Shown here piece after piece: positions 26,890 through 34,556 of a stretch of 46,601 nt of DNA. The notes under the pieces were generated by a model. It did no database searches and was not told the DNA's origin. It was given only the letters and a program-made list of their open reading frames with translations. The position numbers and the translations under genes were made by a program. Where the stretch lies: contig CAIKZX010000096.1 of NCBI GenBank assembly GCA_903832015.1, forward strand, positions 1-46,601. Direction: 5' to 3'. Every line of letters begins with the position of its first letter. The stretch's first letter is position 1. The DNA comes from an uncultured Actinomycetes bacterium (GTDB taxonomy: Bacteria; Actinomycetota; Acidimicrobiia; Acidimicrobiales; RAAP-2).

Positions 26890-28125
26890 TTACCCAAAGA
26901 ATGTTATTGCTCGTTGGAGGCCTTCGAGCAGCGCGTCGGTATCAGAGGGTAATGAGTAGGGGCCGTAAGAGGCTCGGGCTGTTGCGGCCAGATTGAATTT
27001 CTTCATCAGGGGCTTGGCGCAGTGGTGGCCCGGTCGAACGCAGACACCAATTTCGTCCAGCACTTGAGCGATATCGTGCGGGTGAACACCCTCAACATCA
27101 AGACTCAAGACGCCACCACGCTCGGCGTGGGCGGCTGGGCCAATAATCCGCACTCGTCCATCGAACTGGTCATTCAATCGGGAAATGGCGTCAACGGTGA
27201 GCTCTCGGTCGTGAGCTTCGATATTTGCCATCCCGAGACCCTCGAGATACCGCACGGCCGCGTGTAGGCCAACCGCTTCGGCAATCATGGGGGTTCCCGC
27301 CTCGAAACGAGTAAAGCCTGTAGCGGGGGTGTACCCATCGAGGCGCACATCGGCAATCATGCCCCCGCCGCCAAGAAAGGGTGGCATGGCATTGAGGATC
27401 TCCGGGCGGGTCCAGAAGACCCCAATGCCCGTGGGTCCGAGCATCTTGTGACCGGAGAACATCATGAAGTCCACATCTAAGTCCACGAGGTCAATGGGGA
27501 GGTGACCGACACTCTGCGAGGCGTCGATGGCTACGAGAGCGCCGTGTTCGTGAGCCAGTCGAGCGAGCGACTTCACGGGGTTGATCGTGCCCAGCACGTT
27601 ACTCATTGCGGTGAGTGAAAGGAGTTTGACGCCCCTAAGGAGTTCGTCGATGTTTGTAAGGTCAAGTTCAAAGTTGTCGTCCACTGGGATGAAGCGGACC
27701 TCAAGATCGACCGACTCACGAAGTTGGAACCACGGAACAATATTTGCGTGGTGCTCCATCTCCGAAATCAACACCACGTCACCATCGCGTAGATTCGCAA
27801 CTCCCCACGATTTGGCCAACAGGTTAAAGGATTCGGTGCAGTTCTTGGTGAAAACCACACCCTCTGCGCCACCCGGAGCATTCAAAAACTGCGCCACCGC
27901 CTCGCGAGCGCCTTCGTAGGCGTCGGTGGCTTCGTTGGCTGTTTGGTACACGCCACGGTGGACATTGGCGTGGCGAAGTCGGTAGTACGTATCCATGGCC
28001 TCGATGACGGACCTCGGGGGCAAAGTTGAAGCGCCGGAGTCCAAGTACGTAATTGGCCGGCCATTAATGATGCGAGTGAGTGCGGGAATATCCTCTCGGA
28101 CCCTCACCGCATTGAAATAGCTCAC
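26890..28125 (-). CDS. sufS: Cysteine desulfurase SufS
   Basis: This 411-residue PLP enzyme removes sulfur from cysteine as an enzyme-bound persulfide for Fe-S assembly. The cofactor lysine is Lys227 in FSGHKMLGPTG. The catalytic cysteine is Cys369 in RPGHHCAKPLM. SEMEHHANIVPW and DASQSVGH are usual SufS segments. The substrate loop reads YLDSGASTLPP instead of the common YLDNAATSQKP, a modest variation. Its start overlaps the upstream sufC stop by four bases and its stop abuts sufU. The pairing with SufU, rather than SufE, fits Gram-positive and actinobacterial systems. Confidence 0.95.
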   Translation of the reverse strand: MSYFNAVRVREDIPALTRIINGRPITYLDSGASTLPPRSVIEAMDTYYRLRHANVHRGVYQTANEATDAYEGAREAVAQFLNAPGGAEGVVFTKNCTESFNLLAKSWGVANLRDGDVVLISEMEHHANIVPWFQLRESVDLEVRFIPVDDNFELDLTNIDELLRGVKLLSLTAMSNVLGTINPVKSLARLAHEHGALVAIDASQSVGHLPIDLVDLDVDFMMFSGHKMLGPTGIGVFWTRPEILNAMPPFLGGGGMIADVRLDGYTPATGFTRFEAGTPMIAEAVGLHAAVRYLEGLGMANIEAHDRELTVDAISRLNDQFDGRVRIIGPAAHAERGGVLSLDVEGVHPHDIAQVLDEIGVCVRPGHHCAKPLMKKFNLAATARASYGPYSLPSDTDALLEGLQRAITFFG

Positions 28126-28880
28126 GCGTCGACGGCCTTCCAGGCGTCGTAGCCCTTAGCTTCGATCTCTCGTGCGAGTTCGGCGCCACCAGATTGCACA
28201 ATGCGACCATCAACCAAAATGTGAACCTGGTCGGGCTTAATTTCATCCAGCAACTTGACGTAGTGGGTGACTACGAGTGCGGCCATGTCGGGGTGCTCGT
28301 CGCGAACGGTGCGCACGCCTCGGGCGACAACGCGTAGAGCGTCGATGTCGAGTCCAGAGTCAGTTTCGTCCAGCAGAGCCACGATTGGTTCCAGCAGGGC
28401 CATTTGGAGCACTTCATTGCGCTTGCGTTCACCACCGGAAAACCCGTCATTGAGGTGACGCTCGGCGAATGCGGGGTCCATGCCCAAGCGATCCATCCAC
28501 TCGGCTAAGTCCAGGCGGACTTCGAGGATGCTCAATTCTTCGAGCCCCTTGCGAGCGGCGATGGCCTGGCGAAGAAATTGCACGACGGAGACTCCGCTGA
28601 TTGCCTCGGGGTACTGGAAGGCGAGAAATATTCCCGCCCGCGCCCGCTCGTCGGGGGTCCAGCTGGCAATATTTTCACCCTGCAGAAAGATCTCTCCCTC
28701 GGTGATGAGATAACCCGGGTGGCCCATAATGACACTGGCCAGAGTTGACTTTCCCGCACCGTTGGGGCCCATGAGGGCGTGTACCTCACCCACGTTGAGG
28801 GTTAAGTTAACCCCTCGCAGAATCGGCGCACCGTCAGCGCTCGCGTGGAGATTTCGGAGTTCTAAGAGGGGGTGAGTCAC
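28122..28880 (-). CDS. sufC: Fe-S assembly ATPase SufC, copy 2
   Basis: This is a second complete SufC (252 residues), with Walker A GPNGAGKS (38-45), Q-loop LAFQYPEAISGV, signature FSGGERKR (147-154), Walker B ALLDETDSGLD and H-loop His206 (VVTHYVKLLDEI). Its wording is close to canonical SufC. It leads the sufC-sufS-sufU operon with a four-base overlap into sufS. The start is GTG, placed 6 bases after a TAGGCT box, which argues for a leaderless transcript. Because SufB and SufD each bind one SufC subunit, two different SufC proteins could form a mixed complex; this is inference. Confidence 0.93.
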   Translation of the reverse strand: MTHPLLELRNLHASADGAPILRGVNLTLNVGEVHALMGPNGAGKSTLASVIMGHPGYLITEGEIFLQGENIASWTPDERARAGIFLAFQYPEAISGVSVVQFLRQAIAARKGLEELSILEVRLDLAEWMDRLGMDPAFAERHLNDGFSGGERKRNEVLQMALLEPIVALLDETDSGLDIDALRVVARGVRTVRDEHPDMAALVVTHYVKLLDEIKPDQVHILVDGRIVQSGGAELAREIEAKGYDAWKAVDA

Positions 28881-28886
28881 AAATCA

Positions 28887-28892
28887 AGCCTA
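28887..28892 (-). promoter_or_regulatory. Candidate -10 box, leaderless sufC-sufS-sufU mRNA
   Basis: TAGGCT on the minus strand ends 6 bases before the GTG start at 28878-28880. Identical hexamer and spacing occur at the flavin reductase gene (17702). No palindrome like that at sufB is present, so the two Suf half-operons may not share one operator. Confidence 0.5.
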
Positions 28893-28917
28893 CCGCCCAA
28901 GGCTTTTTGTGGTTCAA

Positions 28918-29535
28918 CTACCAGCCGCGAGCAACCCACTCATCGAGATGGGGGCTTTCGGCCCCGAGAGTAGAGCCTGTTCCGTGTCCTGGGTAGAAGA
29001 GCGTTTCGGCGCCGAAGGGGCGAAAGAGGCGTTCCTCAACTGAGTTGATCAGGGTGTTGAAATCGCCTCCCTCGAAGGTGGCGTTGCCAACTCCACCCGG
29101 GAACAGAGTGTCTCCGGTGAATAACAACGAAGTGCCCTCCAGGGCGAAGCAGATTGAGCCGGGGGTGTGTCCGGGGGTGTGGATGATCCGCAGGCGGAGT
29201 TTGCCAACTTCGATGATGGCGTCATCATCTAAAAGTCGGTCGTAGCTCGGCAGCATGCTCGCATCCTCTTCACGGACCCAGACCTCAATTCCCGCTTCAC
29301 GAACTTCGCTCACCGCACCGATATGGTCCCAGTGGCCGTGAGTTTCCAAGACCGAGGTGACGCCAAGTGTGCGGGCTACTTCAAGCAGGCGCTCGTGCTC
29401 GTTAGCCGCGTCGAGCAAGGTCGCCTCTCCCGTTTCGCTACAGCGAACGACGTACACATTGTTGGCGATGGGTCCCACCACAAAGTGGTGGACTTCGCAG
29501 CGGGCGTCACGGTACAGCAGCTCTACATTGTTCAT
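28918..29535 (-). CDS. Metallo-beta-lactamase fold hydrolase (glyoxalase II-like)
   Basis: This 205-residue protein has the full zinc motif set of the fold: HGHWDH at residues 66-71, His123 in HTPGHTPGS, Asp142 in FTGDTLFPGG and His184 in YPGHGTGS. Proteins of this size and pattern hydrolyse thioesters such as S-lactoyl conjugates, or related substrates; the true substrate is unknown. The open frame extends 33 codons further up, but that part has no family sequence, so the ATG at 29535 is preferred. It is transcribed divergently from the alpha/beta-hydrolase-fold gene, and the two promoters face each other across about 50 bases. Confidence 0.87.
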   Translation of the reverse strand: MNNVELLYRDARCEVHHFVVGPIANNVYVVRCSETGEATLLDAANEHERLLEVARTLGVTSVLETHGHWDHIGAVSEVREAGIEVWVREEDASMLPSYDRLLDDDAIIEVGKLRLRIIHTPGHTPGSICFALEGTSLLFTGDTLFPGGVGNATFEGGDFNTLINSVEERLFRPFGAETLFYPGHGTGSTLGAESPHLDEWVARGW

Positions 29536-29570
29536 ACCCCAGCCTCGCAGATGATTAGAGGAGAGTTGAG

Positions 29571-29600
29571 TAATCTCGAGGCATGACAGGTTGCCGGTGA
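29571..29600 (+). promoter_or_regulatory. Candidate -10 box and five-codon ORF before the hydrolase gene
   Basis: TAATCT (29571-29576) ends 6 bases before an ATG (29583) that opens only five codons (MTGCR) before TGA at 29598-29600. That stop overlaps a GTG (29597) in the hydrolase frame as GTGA, the usual coupling arrangement. A leaderless mini-ORF could therefore deliver ribosomes to the hydrolase start. Alternatively, a single-base error or frameshift separates the true ATG from the gene. Confidence 0.4.
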
Positions 29601-30343
29601 TAAGCCACGAACAGCTCACCTCCGGGTCCTCCACCTTGGACCTGCGAGTAGCGAGTACCCCTGCGCGTCCAAATGAAAATCACACGCTAATTCTCGTTCA
29701 CGGGTTACCGCGAGTCGCCGGCATGGGCCGTCAGGCGGCGGGACTGCTGCCCGAGTTGGCCGAGCATCTTGCGAGCGAGAGCGGCTGGCTCGTGGCGACG
29801 GGCACTCTTTCGGGAGTGGGATCATCAACGGGAACCTTCTCGGCCAAGCAGTGGCGACAAGACTTGGCCACGATTATTGACCGGGTCTACGAAGAGGAAA
29901 GTCGGCTCTCGCTGGCGGGCTTTGGGTTTGGGGGAGCGTTAGCCCTCGCCCTCGCGGCTAGTGATGACCGAATTAAGGGCGTGGCGAGCTTTGCGGCCCC
30001 AGCCCACCTCGAACCGTGGTGTGGTGACCCCGTCGAGTTTCGTAGATTGGTGCTCGGAGCGGGGGTTGTCGCCGACGAGTCAGAGTTGCTCGCCGCTGAG
30101 GCGCTGGTCGAAGATGTCCTCGCGGTCGATCCCTTGGGATCGGTGGCGGCCTTGCCCCCTCGAAGACTTCTTATTGGCCACGGATCAGAGGATGTGGAAG
30201 TCCCTTCGAGCGATGCTCGAGACCTCCTCGAGGCGGCCGAGGGTCGTGGTGAGTTGCGAATCATTCAGGGTGCGGGCCATCAACTACGCGCCGACCCTCG
30301 AATGGTGGCCACCCTATTGGGCTGGCTAGATCGTCACCGTTGA
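29591..30343 (+). CDS. Alpha/beta-hydrolase-fold protein lacking the nucleophilic serine
   Basis: This protein (250 residues from TTG, 248 from GTG at 29597) has the shape of a small alpha/beta hydrolase: LILVHGLPRVAG (oxyanion loop region), a nucleophile-elbow segment, an acid loop (IGHGSEDVEVP) and the C-terminal histidine (QGAGHQLRADP). At the elbow the expected G-x-S-x-G reads AGFGFGGA, so the serine is glycine (Gly112). A normal esterase mechanism seems impossible; it may be a non-catalytic or altered member. The end overlaps convergent thiE by 18 bases. The start is uncertain: GTG 29597 is coupled to a leaderless mini-ORF, while TTG 29591 is the longest option. Function is unknown. Confidence 0.78.
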   Translation: MPVISHEQLTSGSSTLDLRVASTPARPNENHTLILVHGLPRVAGMGRQAAGLLPELAEHLASESGWLVATGTLSGVGSSTGTFSAKQWRQDLATIIDRVYEEESRLSLAGFGFGGALALALAASDDRIKGVASFAAPAHLEPWCGDPVEFRRLVLGAGVVADESELLAAEALVEDVLAVDPLGSVAALPPRRLLIGHGSEDVEVPSSDARDLLEAAEGRGELRIIQGAGHQLRADPRMVATLLGWLDRHR

Positions 30344-30961
30344 GAGAGCCTGATCGAGCGCCTCGCGCAAAGCGCGCGCGGCGCTGAGGGGATCGGGAGC
30401 CTCAGTCAGCGCTCGCACCACGACAAAATGTCGCAGACCACTACGCACGTACCCACCAATATTTGCTGCCGTTACCCCACCGGTGACGTACACCGGACGA
30501 TCGGTACGTTGGGTTGAGTGAACGGCGTAGTCGAGGCCCACTCCTTCGCGACCAGGTTTGGTTGGCGTGGCGGACACGGGTCCCGCCGAAAGATAGTTCG
30601 CACTGGTGTCTAGCGCTAGTGCGAATTCATTCGTAGCGTGAGTGGAGAGACCAATAATCGCGTCAGGTCCAAGCAAATCACGAACCACCGAAACCGCCAG
30701 GTCATCTTGCCCGACGTGGACCCCATCGGCTTTGACCTCAAGGGCGAGGTGTGGGTCATCGTTCACGATGAAGGGGACTCCTAGGTCCGCACAGATAGTG
30801 GACATCAAGATTGCGGTGTCGCGCTGTTGCGAGAAGGGCTGGAATTTCTCGCGCAACTGGACAATGTCGACACCACCCTCGATAACGGCGGGAAGAAAAC
30901 TATCCATGTCCTCACGCATTCCCACGCAGAGGTAGAGGCGACGTTGGTCGAGGGAAAACAT
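30326..30961 (-). CDS. thiE: Thiamine-phosphate synthase
   Basis: This 211-residue TIM-barrel enzyme joins hydroxymethylpyrimidine diphosphate and thiazole phosphate to form thiamine phosphate. It contains VQLREK near residue 36, the FIVNDD segment, GVHVGQDD, IGLSTHA, the SAGPVSATPTKP phosphate-binding loop and YVTGGVTAANI. I chose the ATG at 30961, three codons into the longest open frame (GTG 30970), because a TAAGGT -10 box ends 7 bases before the ATG and overlaps the GTG. No other thiamine gene is adjacent, and no TPP riboswitch fits in the short upstream gap. It overlaps the hydrolase gene at the 3' end. Confidence 0.92.
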   Translation of the reverse strand: MFSLDQRRLYLCVGMREDMDSFLPAVIEGGVDIVQLREKFQPFSQQRDTAILMSTICADLGVPFIVNDDPHLALEVKADGVHVGQDDLAVSVVRDLLGPDAIIGLSTHATNEFALALDTSANYLSAGPVSATPTKPGREGVGLDYAVHSTQRTDRPVYVTGGVTAANIGGYVRSGLRHFVVVRALTEAPDPLSAARALREALDQALSTVTI

Positions 30962-30968
30962 AATTCCC

Positions 30969-30974
30969 ACCTTA
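30969..30974 (-). promoter_or_regulatory. Candidate -10 box, leaderless thiE mRNA
   Basis: TAAGGT on the minus strand ends 7 bases before the ATG at 30959-30961. It covers the alternative upstream GTG, which argues against that start. Confidence 0.45.
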
Positions 30975-31002
30975 GAAGTTCACCTCACCCTCGGAACTAC
31001 GG

Positions 31003-31008
31003 CAGAAT
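31003..31008 (+). promoter_or_regulatory. Candidate -10 box, leaderless Rrf2-rnhA mRNA
   Basis: CAGAAT ends 6 bases before the ATG at 31015, with TTCACC 18 bases further up (30979-30984) as a weak -35 match. The region is shared with the divergent thiE promoter, so the regulator could control both. Confidence 0.4.
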
Positions 31009-31014
31009 AGAGGA

Positions 31015-31473
31015 ATGCAGATACCCGCCAAGGCCGACTACGCGATTCGGGCGTTATTGACGTTGGCGGCGGCCGACGGCTCAGTGAGCGCGGAGCATCT
31101 GGCCGAGGAGCAGGAAATCCCCTCAAAATTTCTCAGTGCCATTATGTCCGACCTCCGTCGTGGGGGGCTGGTGACGAGCCAGCGAGGACCAGAGGGTGGG
31201 TTTCGTCTCGCCCAGGACCCCGACGCGATTATGGTCGCCGACATTTTACGAATTGTTTCGGGTCCGATGGCGGGTGTGCGCCAGCAGCGCCCTGAGACTT
31301 TGCAGTACGCGGGTGAGGCCGAACACTTAGCTGAGGTTTGGGTCGCGGTCCGCGGAGCACTTCGCGAAGTGCTCGAACACGTTTCCCTCGGTCAAATCTT
31401 GCGTGGTGAGCTGCCCAAGGCGGTCACACGCTTTACGAAGGATGCGGACGCCTGGGTTACGAGGAACATTTGA
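31015..31473 (+). CDS. Rrf2-family transcriptional regulator without cysteines
   Basis: This 152-residue protein has the Rrf2 winged-helix N-terminus: IPAKADYAIRALLTLA, then HLAEEQEIPSKFLSAIMSDL (recognition helix), then LVTSQRGPEGGFRLA (wing). Rrf2 proteins such as IscR, NsrR and RsrR often bind an Fe-S cluster through three cysteines. This one has no cysteine at all, so if it senses something it must do so differently, as CymR does through a protein partner. Its target is unknown; candidates are its own promoter, divergent thiE, and the palindrome at sufB. The stop codon overlaps the TTG start of rnhA (TTGA), so the two are translated together. Confidence 0.88.
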   Translation: MQIPAKADYAIRALLTLAAADGSVSAEHLAEEQEIPSKFLSAIMSDLRRGGLVTSQRGPEGGFRLAQDPDAIMVADILRIVSGPMAGVRQQRPETLQYAGEAEHLAEVWVAVRGALREVLEHVSLGQILRGELPKAVTRFTKDADAWVTRNI

Positions 31474-31910
31474 TTCGCATTCACACCGACGGATCATGCC
31501 GAGGTAATCCTGGACCGGGGGGCTGGGCGTGGGCGGCGGGTACAGAAACCTTCGCCGCGGGACATGCTCCCCATACCACTAATCAGCGCATGGAGGTCCT
31601 TGCCGTCATTGAGGCCCTCAGGTCCCACCCAAACGAGGACGTTGAAATCGTGTCGGACTCCACCTACGTGGTGAAGTGTTTTCAAGACCGGTGGCACGTG
31701 GGCTGGTTGCGCCGAGGCTGGAAAAACTCGCAGGGCCAGCCGGTTTCTAACCGCGACCTCTGGGAGACCCTGCTGCCTATGGTGTTGGACTCCCCACGAA
31801 CCGTTACCTTCACCTGGGTGAAGGGTCACTCGGGGGACCCCATGAATGACTTTGTGGACCTGCTCGCCACCGAAGCCGCAGACCAGCAAGTTGAGCGCCG
31901 ACAGCTCTAG
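31470..31910 (+). CDS. rnhA: Ribonuclease HI
   Basis: This 146-residue enzyme degrades RNA in RNA-DNA hybrids. The four acidic residues are present: Asp7 (IHTDGSCRGNPG), Glu42 (QRMEVLAV), Asp63 (VSDSTYVV) and Asp130 (NDFVDLLA), with the loop histidine in KGHSGDP. The basic protrusion WLRRGWKNSQGQPV, which grips substrate, is kept. It starts with TTG inside the stop of the Rrf2 gene (TTGA), a four-base overlap that supports this unusual start; the family N-terminus begins exactly here. It is a single-domain form, without the C-terminal phosphatase domain found in mycobacterial relatives. Confidence 0.94.
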   Translation: MIRIHTDGSCRGNPGPGGWAWAAGTETFAAGHAPHTTNQRMEVLAVIEALRSHPNEDVEIVSDSTYVVKCFQDRWHVGWLRRGWKNSQGQPVSNRDLWETLLPMVLDSPRTVTFTWVKGHSGDPMNDFVDLLATEAADQQVERRQL

Positions 31911-31940
31911 TTGGGGCCGGCTGGCTCAAAACATTAGGAT
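31911..31940 (+). promoter_or_regulatory. Candidate promoter of the lpdA operon
   Basis: TTGGGG (31911-31916) and TAGGAT (31935-31940) are separated by 18 bases. A start near 31947 leaves a leader of about 30 bases with GAAGGGAAAG as ribosome-binding site before the lpdA ATG at 31979. Confidence 0.45.
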
Positions 31941-31978
31941 TTGGCCAGGGGGATTTTGCTCAGCGAAGGGAAAGTGCC

Positions 31979-33394
31979 ATGGCTAACCAAGTCCAGCAGT
32001 TCGATGTTGTCATTATTGGTGGAGGTCCAGCGGGATACGGAGCCGCCCTCTACGGAGCGAGCGCGGGGCTGAGTATCGCCCTCGTCGAGCGTGACAAGGT
32101 CGGGGGCACCTGCTTGCACCGAGGCTGCATCCCCGCCAAAGAGTTCTTAGAAACCGCCCACGTGCGTCGCACTCTGGAGCACTCGGCCAGTTTTGGTATT
32201 ACCGCCAAGGGCGTCGAGGTCGACTTTTCCGTTTCACAAAAGCGCAAACAAGATGTCGTGGACCTCATGTTCAAGGGCCTCTCGGGCCTCTTGAAGGGTC
32301 GTAAGGTCACGACCTTTGACGGTACCGCTCGTCTCGACGCTGGTTTAACGGTCAGCGTGCTGGATGGGGCAGACGCCGGAGTCACGATTCAAGCGAAGAA
32401 TGTCATTCTCGCTCCCGGATCAGTGCCACGTACTTTGGACAACGTGCCCGTTGACGGTAAGACCGTCGTGACCAGTGATGAATTCCTGAGCTTGAACTCT
32501 CTACCAAAGTCCGCCGCCGTAATTGGTGGTGGCGCCATTGGTTGTGAATTCGCCTCGATGCTCTCGGACATGGGTAGTTCGGTGACCATTCTCGAGGGCC
32601 TGCCTTCGATTCTCGCCGGATGCGACATAGAGGTGGCCAATGTGGTTTCGCGCTCATTTAAAAAGCGCGGAATCGAGATGATTGTGGACGCCAAGATTAA
32701 GGGATCAGCTCTCACCAAGAAGGGCGCCACTCTTTCACTCGAGGGCGCTGAAGACCTCACTGTCGAAATGGTGGTGGTCTCGGTCGGGCGTCGCGCCAGG
32801 ACTGAAGGGTTGTTGGGTGAAGGTACTGGTGTCGAGATTAACGACCGTGGCTTCATTGTGGCCGACGGACTCATGAAGACCAAGGCGCCCAACGTCTACG
32901 CCATTGGTGACGTGGTGGCTGGTACGCCACAACTCGCGCACGTTGGTTTCGCCGAAGCGATTGTGGCCATTAAGTCCATCCTGGGCGAGGCGGTCACGCC
33001 CGTGGATTACGAACGAGTGCCGTGGGCGATCTACACCAACCCCGAGGTGGCTTTCGTGGGCCTCACTGAAGCTGCGGCCAAGGAAAAGGGGTACGAGGTC
33101 ATCGTAAAGAAGGACCCCTTCGCCGGTAACGGTCGCGCCCAGATCATTGGCGAATCCGAAGGGGTCGTAAAAATCATCGCGGAAAAGCGCGCTGATGGTA
33201 CCGCCGGACAGATTTTGGGCGTGCACATGGCTGGTCCATGGGTGACCGAACAATTGGGGGCCGGTTACTACGCCGTGAACTGGGAGGCCACCGCAGAAGA
33301 GGCGGCCGCTTTGATTCAACCCCACCCGAGCTTGAGCGAAACCTTCGGTGAGACTCTGCTTGCTTTGGCCGGTCGAGGTTTGCACGTTGGCTGA
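31979..33394 (+). CDS. lpdA: Dihydrolipoamide dehydrogenase (E3)
   Basis: This 471-residue flavoprotein reoxidises dihydrolipoyl groups of 2-oxoacid dehydrogenase and glycine cleavage complexes with NAD+. It has the FAD motif VVIIGGGPAGYGAA, the redox disulfide GGTCLHRGCIPAK (CxxxxC), the NAD motif AVIGGGAIGCEFAS, YAIGDVV and the C-terminal catalytic HPSLSE. All catalytic parts are normal. The TTG start of the E2 gene lies inside its last codons (8-base overlap), so E3 and E2 are made together. Mycothione or mercuric reductases share the fold, but the E2 and lipoate genes downstream favour Lpd. Confidence 0.95.
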   Translation: MANQVQQFDVVIIGGGPAGYGAALYGASAGLSIALVERDKVGGTCLHRGCIPAKEFLETAHVRRTLEHSASFGITAKGVEVDFSVSQKRKQDVVDLMFKGLSGLLKGRKVTTFDGTARLDAGLTVSVLDGADAGVTIQAKNVILAPGSVPRTLDNVPVDGKTVVTSDEFLSLNSLPKSAAVIGGGAIGCEFASMLSDMGSSVTILEGLPSILAGCDIEVANVVSRSFKKRGIEMIVDAKIKGSALTKKGATLSLEGAEDLTVEMVVVSVGRRARTEGLLGEGTGVEINDRGFIVADGLMKTKAPNVYAIGDVVAGTPQLAHVGFAEAIVAIKSILGEAVTPVDYERVPWAIYTNPEVAFVGLTEAAAKEKGYEVIVKKDPFAGNGRAQIIGESEGVVKIIAEKRADGTAGQILGVHMAGPWVTEQLGAGYYAVNWEATAEEAAALIQPHPSLSETFGETLLALAGRGLHVG

Positions 33395-34556
33395 CGTTAC
33401 CCTCCCGTCTCTGGGTGAATCGGTCACCGAAGGCATCATCACCCAGTGGTTTAAAAAAGTGGGTGACCTGGTGGCTCGGGATGAACCACTCTTCGAAGTC
33501 TCCACCGACAAGGTGGACTCGGAGATGCCTTCACCGGCGGCTGGTGTGCTCGTTCAAATTCTCGCTGAAGAGGGAGACACGATTGAGACGGGTGCCCGCG
33601 TTGCGGTGATTGACGAGAGCCAAACGGTGGCCGCGAGCGGTACCGAGCCCATCGCACCCAGCCCCGCGCCCGCGACGCCTACGCCACCCCCTCCCACGAC
33701 TGCCCCGGCAACCGGCAAGAGCGGAGTAGTGCTGTCACCAGTAGTTCGTCGGATCTTGCGAGACGCGGGTATCTTGCCCCAGCAGGTTCGCGGCACGGGC
33801 ACTGGCGGAGCCATCACGCGGCAAGACGCTGAGCTGGCGGTAGCGGGCGGGCCCAGTGAGCCCTACGCCCTATCACTCTCCACTGGACGCCGTCGCATGG
33901 GTCAACACATGGCGCTGTCCTCTCAGGACACCCCCCACGGCTTTGTCGCCATCAGTGTCGACGGCTCAGTCTTTGACGTGCTCGACCTCCTCGGCCGCAG
34001 CACCGATGATGGCTCGGTCATTACCGATGAGGTGCTGGTGGCTTTCGCCGCAGTGCGGGCGTTGAAAGAATTTCCAATTCTGAACGCGACCTGTGACGGT
34101 GACCAAATCGTCTTTCAACACGGCGTCAACTTGGGCTTTACCCGAGCGATTGATGAAGATGGCATGTTGGTGCCAGTGGTGCACGCCGCGGCGGGATTGA
34201 CGCTGCCACTTATGGCTCGTCGGGTTATGGAAATTGACGAACACGTCTCCTCGCGTCAGCTCACCACCGATGACCTCATGGGTGGCACCTTTACCGTCCA
34301 GAGTTCGCCGAGTGAGCACACCTTGTTCACCCAACCCATCATCATCCAACCTCAAGTAGCAGTGATGAGCGTCGGATCACGTCGGTACGTCCCAGTGGTC
34401 GTCACCAGTAAGGGCAAGCCCACTATTGAAGTTGGCTCAGAACTGGTTTTGGGCCTGTCCTTTGACCACCGGGTCTGTGAGCCCCAGACCGCAGCGAAAT
34501 TCTTGGAGCGAGTCGCCGAAATTCTGTCGAGCCTGGACCTCGCGGCGGAGCGCTAA
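33387..34556 (+). CDS. 2-oxoacid dehydrogenase E2 acyltransferase with altered active-site motif
   Basis: This 389-residue protein has the E2 layout: one lipoyl domain (1-80; Lys42 in STDKVDSEMPSP is the lipoylated residue), a Pro/Ala/Thr linker (85-112), a peripheral-subunit-binding domain (about 115-150; VVRRILRDAGI) and an acyltransferase domain (about 165-389). The expected catalytic DHRxxDG reads DHRVCEPQ: His361 is kept, but the Asp is Glu365 and the Gly is Pro366. The usual TFTITNxG segment is TFTVQSSP. It may work with Glu, or be impaired. TTG at 33387 gives the family start MADVTLPSLGESVTEG and overlaps lpdA; the longer frame from 33348 is not supported. No E1 gene is in the window, so pyruvate, 2-oxoglutarate or branched-chain specificity is open. 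Confidence 0.88.
   Translation: MADVTLPSLGESVTEGIITQWFKKVGDLVARDEPLFEVSTDKVDSEMPSPAAGVLVQILAEEGDTIETGARVAVIDESQTVAASGTEPIAPSPAPATPTPPPPTTAPATGKSGVVLSPVVRRILRDAGILPQQVRGTGTGGAITRQDAELAVAGGPSEPYALSLSTGRRRMGQHMALSSQDTPHGFVAISVDGSVFDVLDLLGRSTDDGSVITDEVLVAFAAVRALKEFPILNATCDGDQIVFQHGVNLGFTRAIDEDGMLVPVVHAAAGLTLPLMARRVMEIDEHVSSRQLTTDDLMGGTFTVQSSPSEHTLFTQPIIIQPQVAVMSVGSRRYVPVVVTSKGKPTIEVGSELVLGLSFDHRVCEPQTAAKFLERVAEILSSLDLAAER

Noticed and set aside
30962-30970. GTG start for thiE
   Set aside because: It overlaps the -10 box; the ATG nine bases downstream fits the leaderless geometry seen at other genes.
31479-31910. Later start for RNase HI instead of TTG at 31470
   Set aside because: The family N-terminus (IHTDGSC) begins directly at the TTG, and the TTGA overlap with the preceding stop is a standard coupling arrangement.
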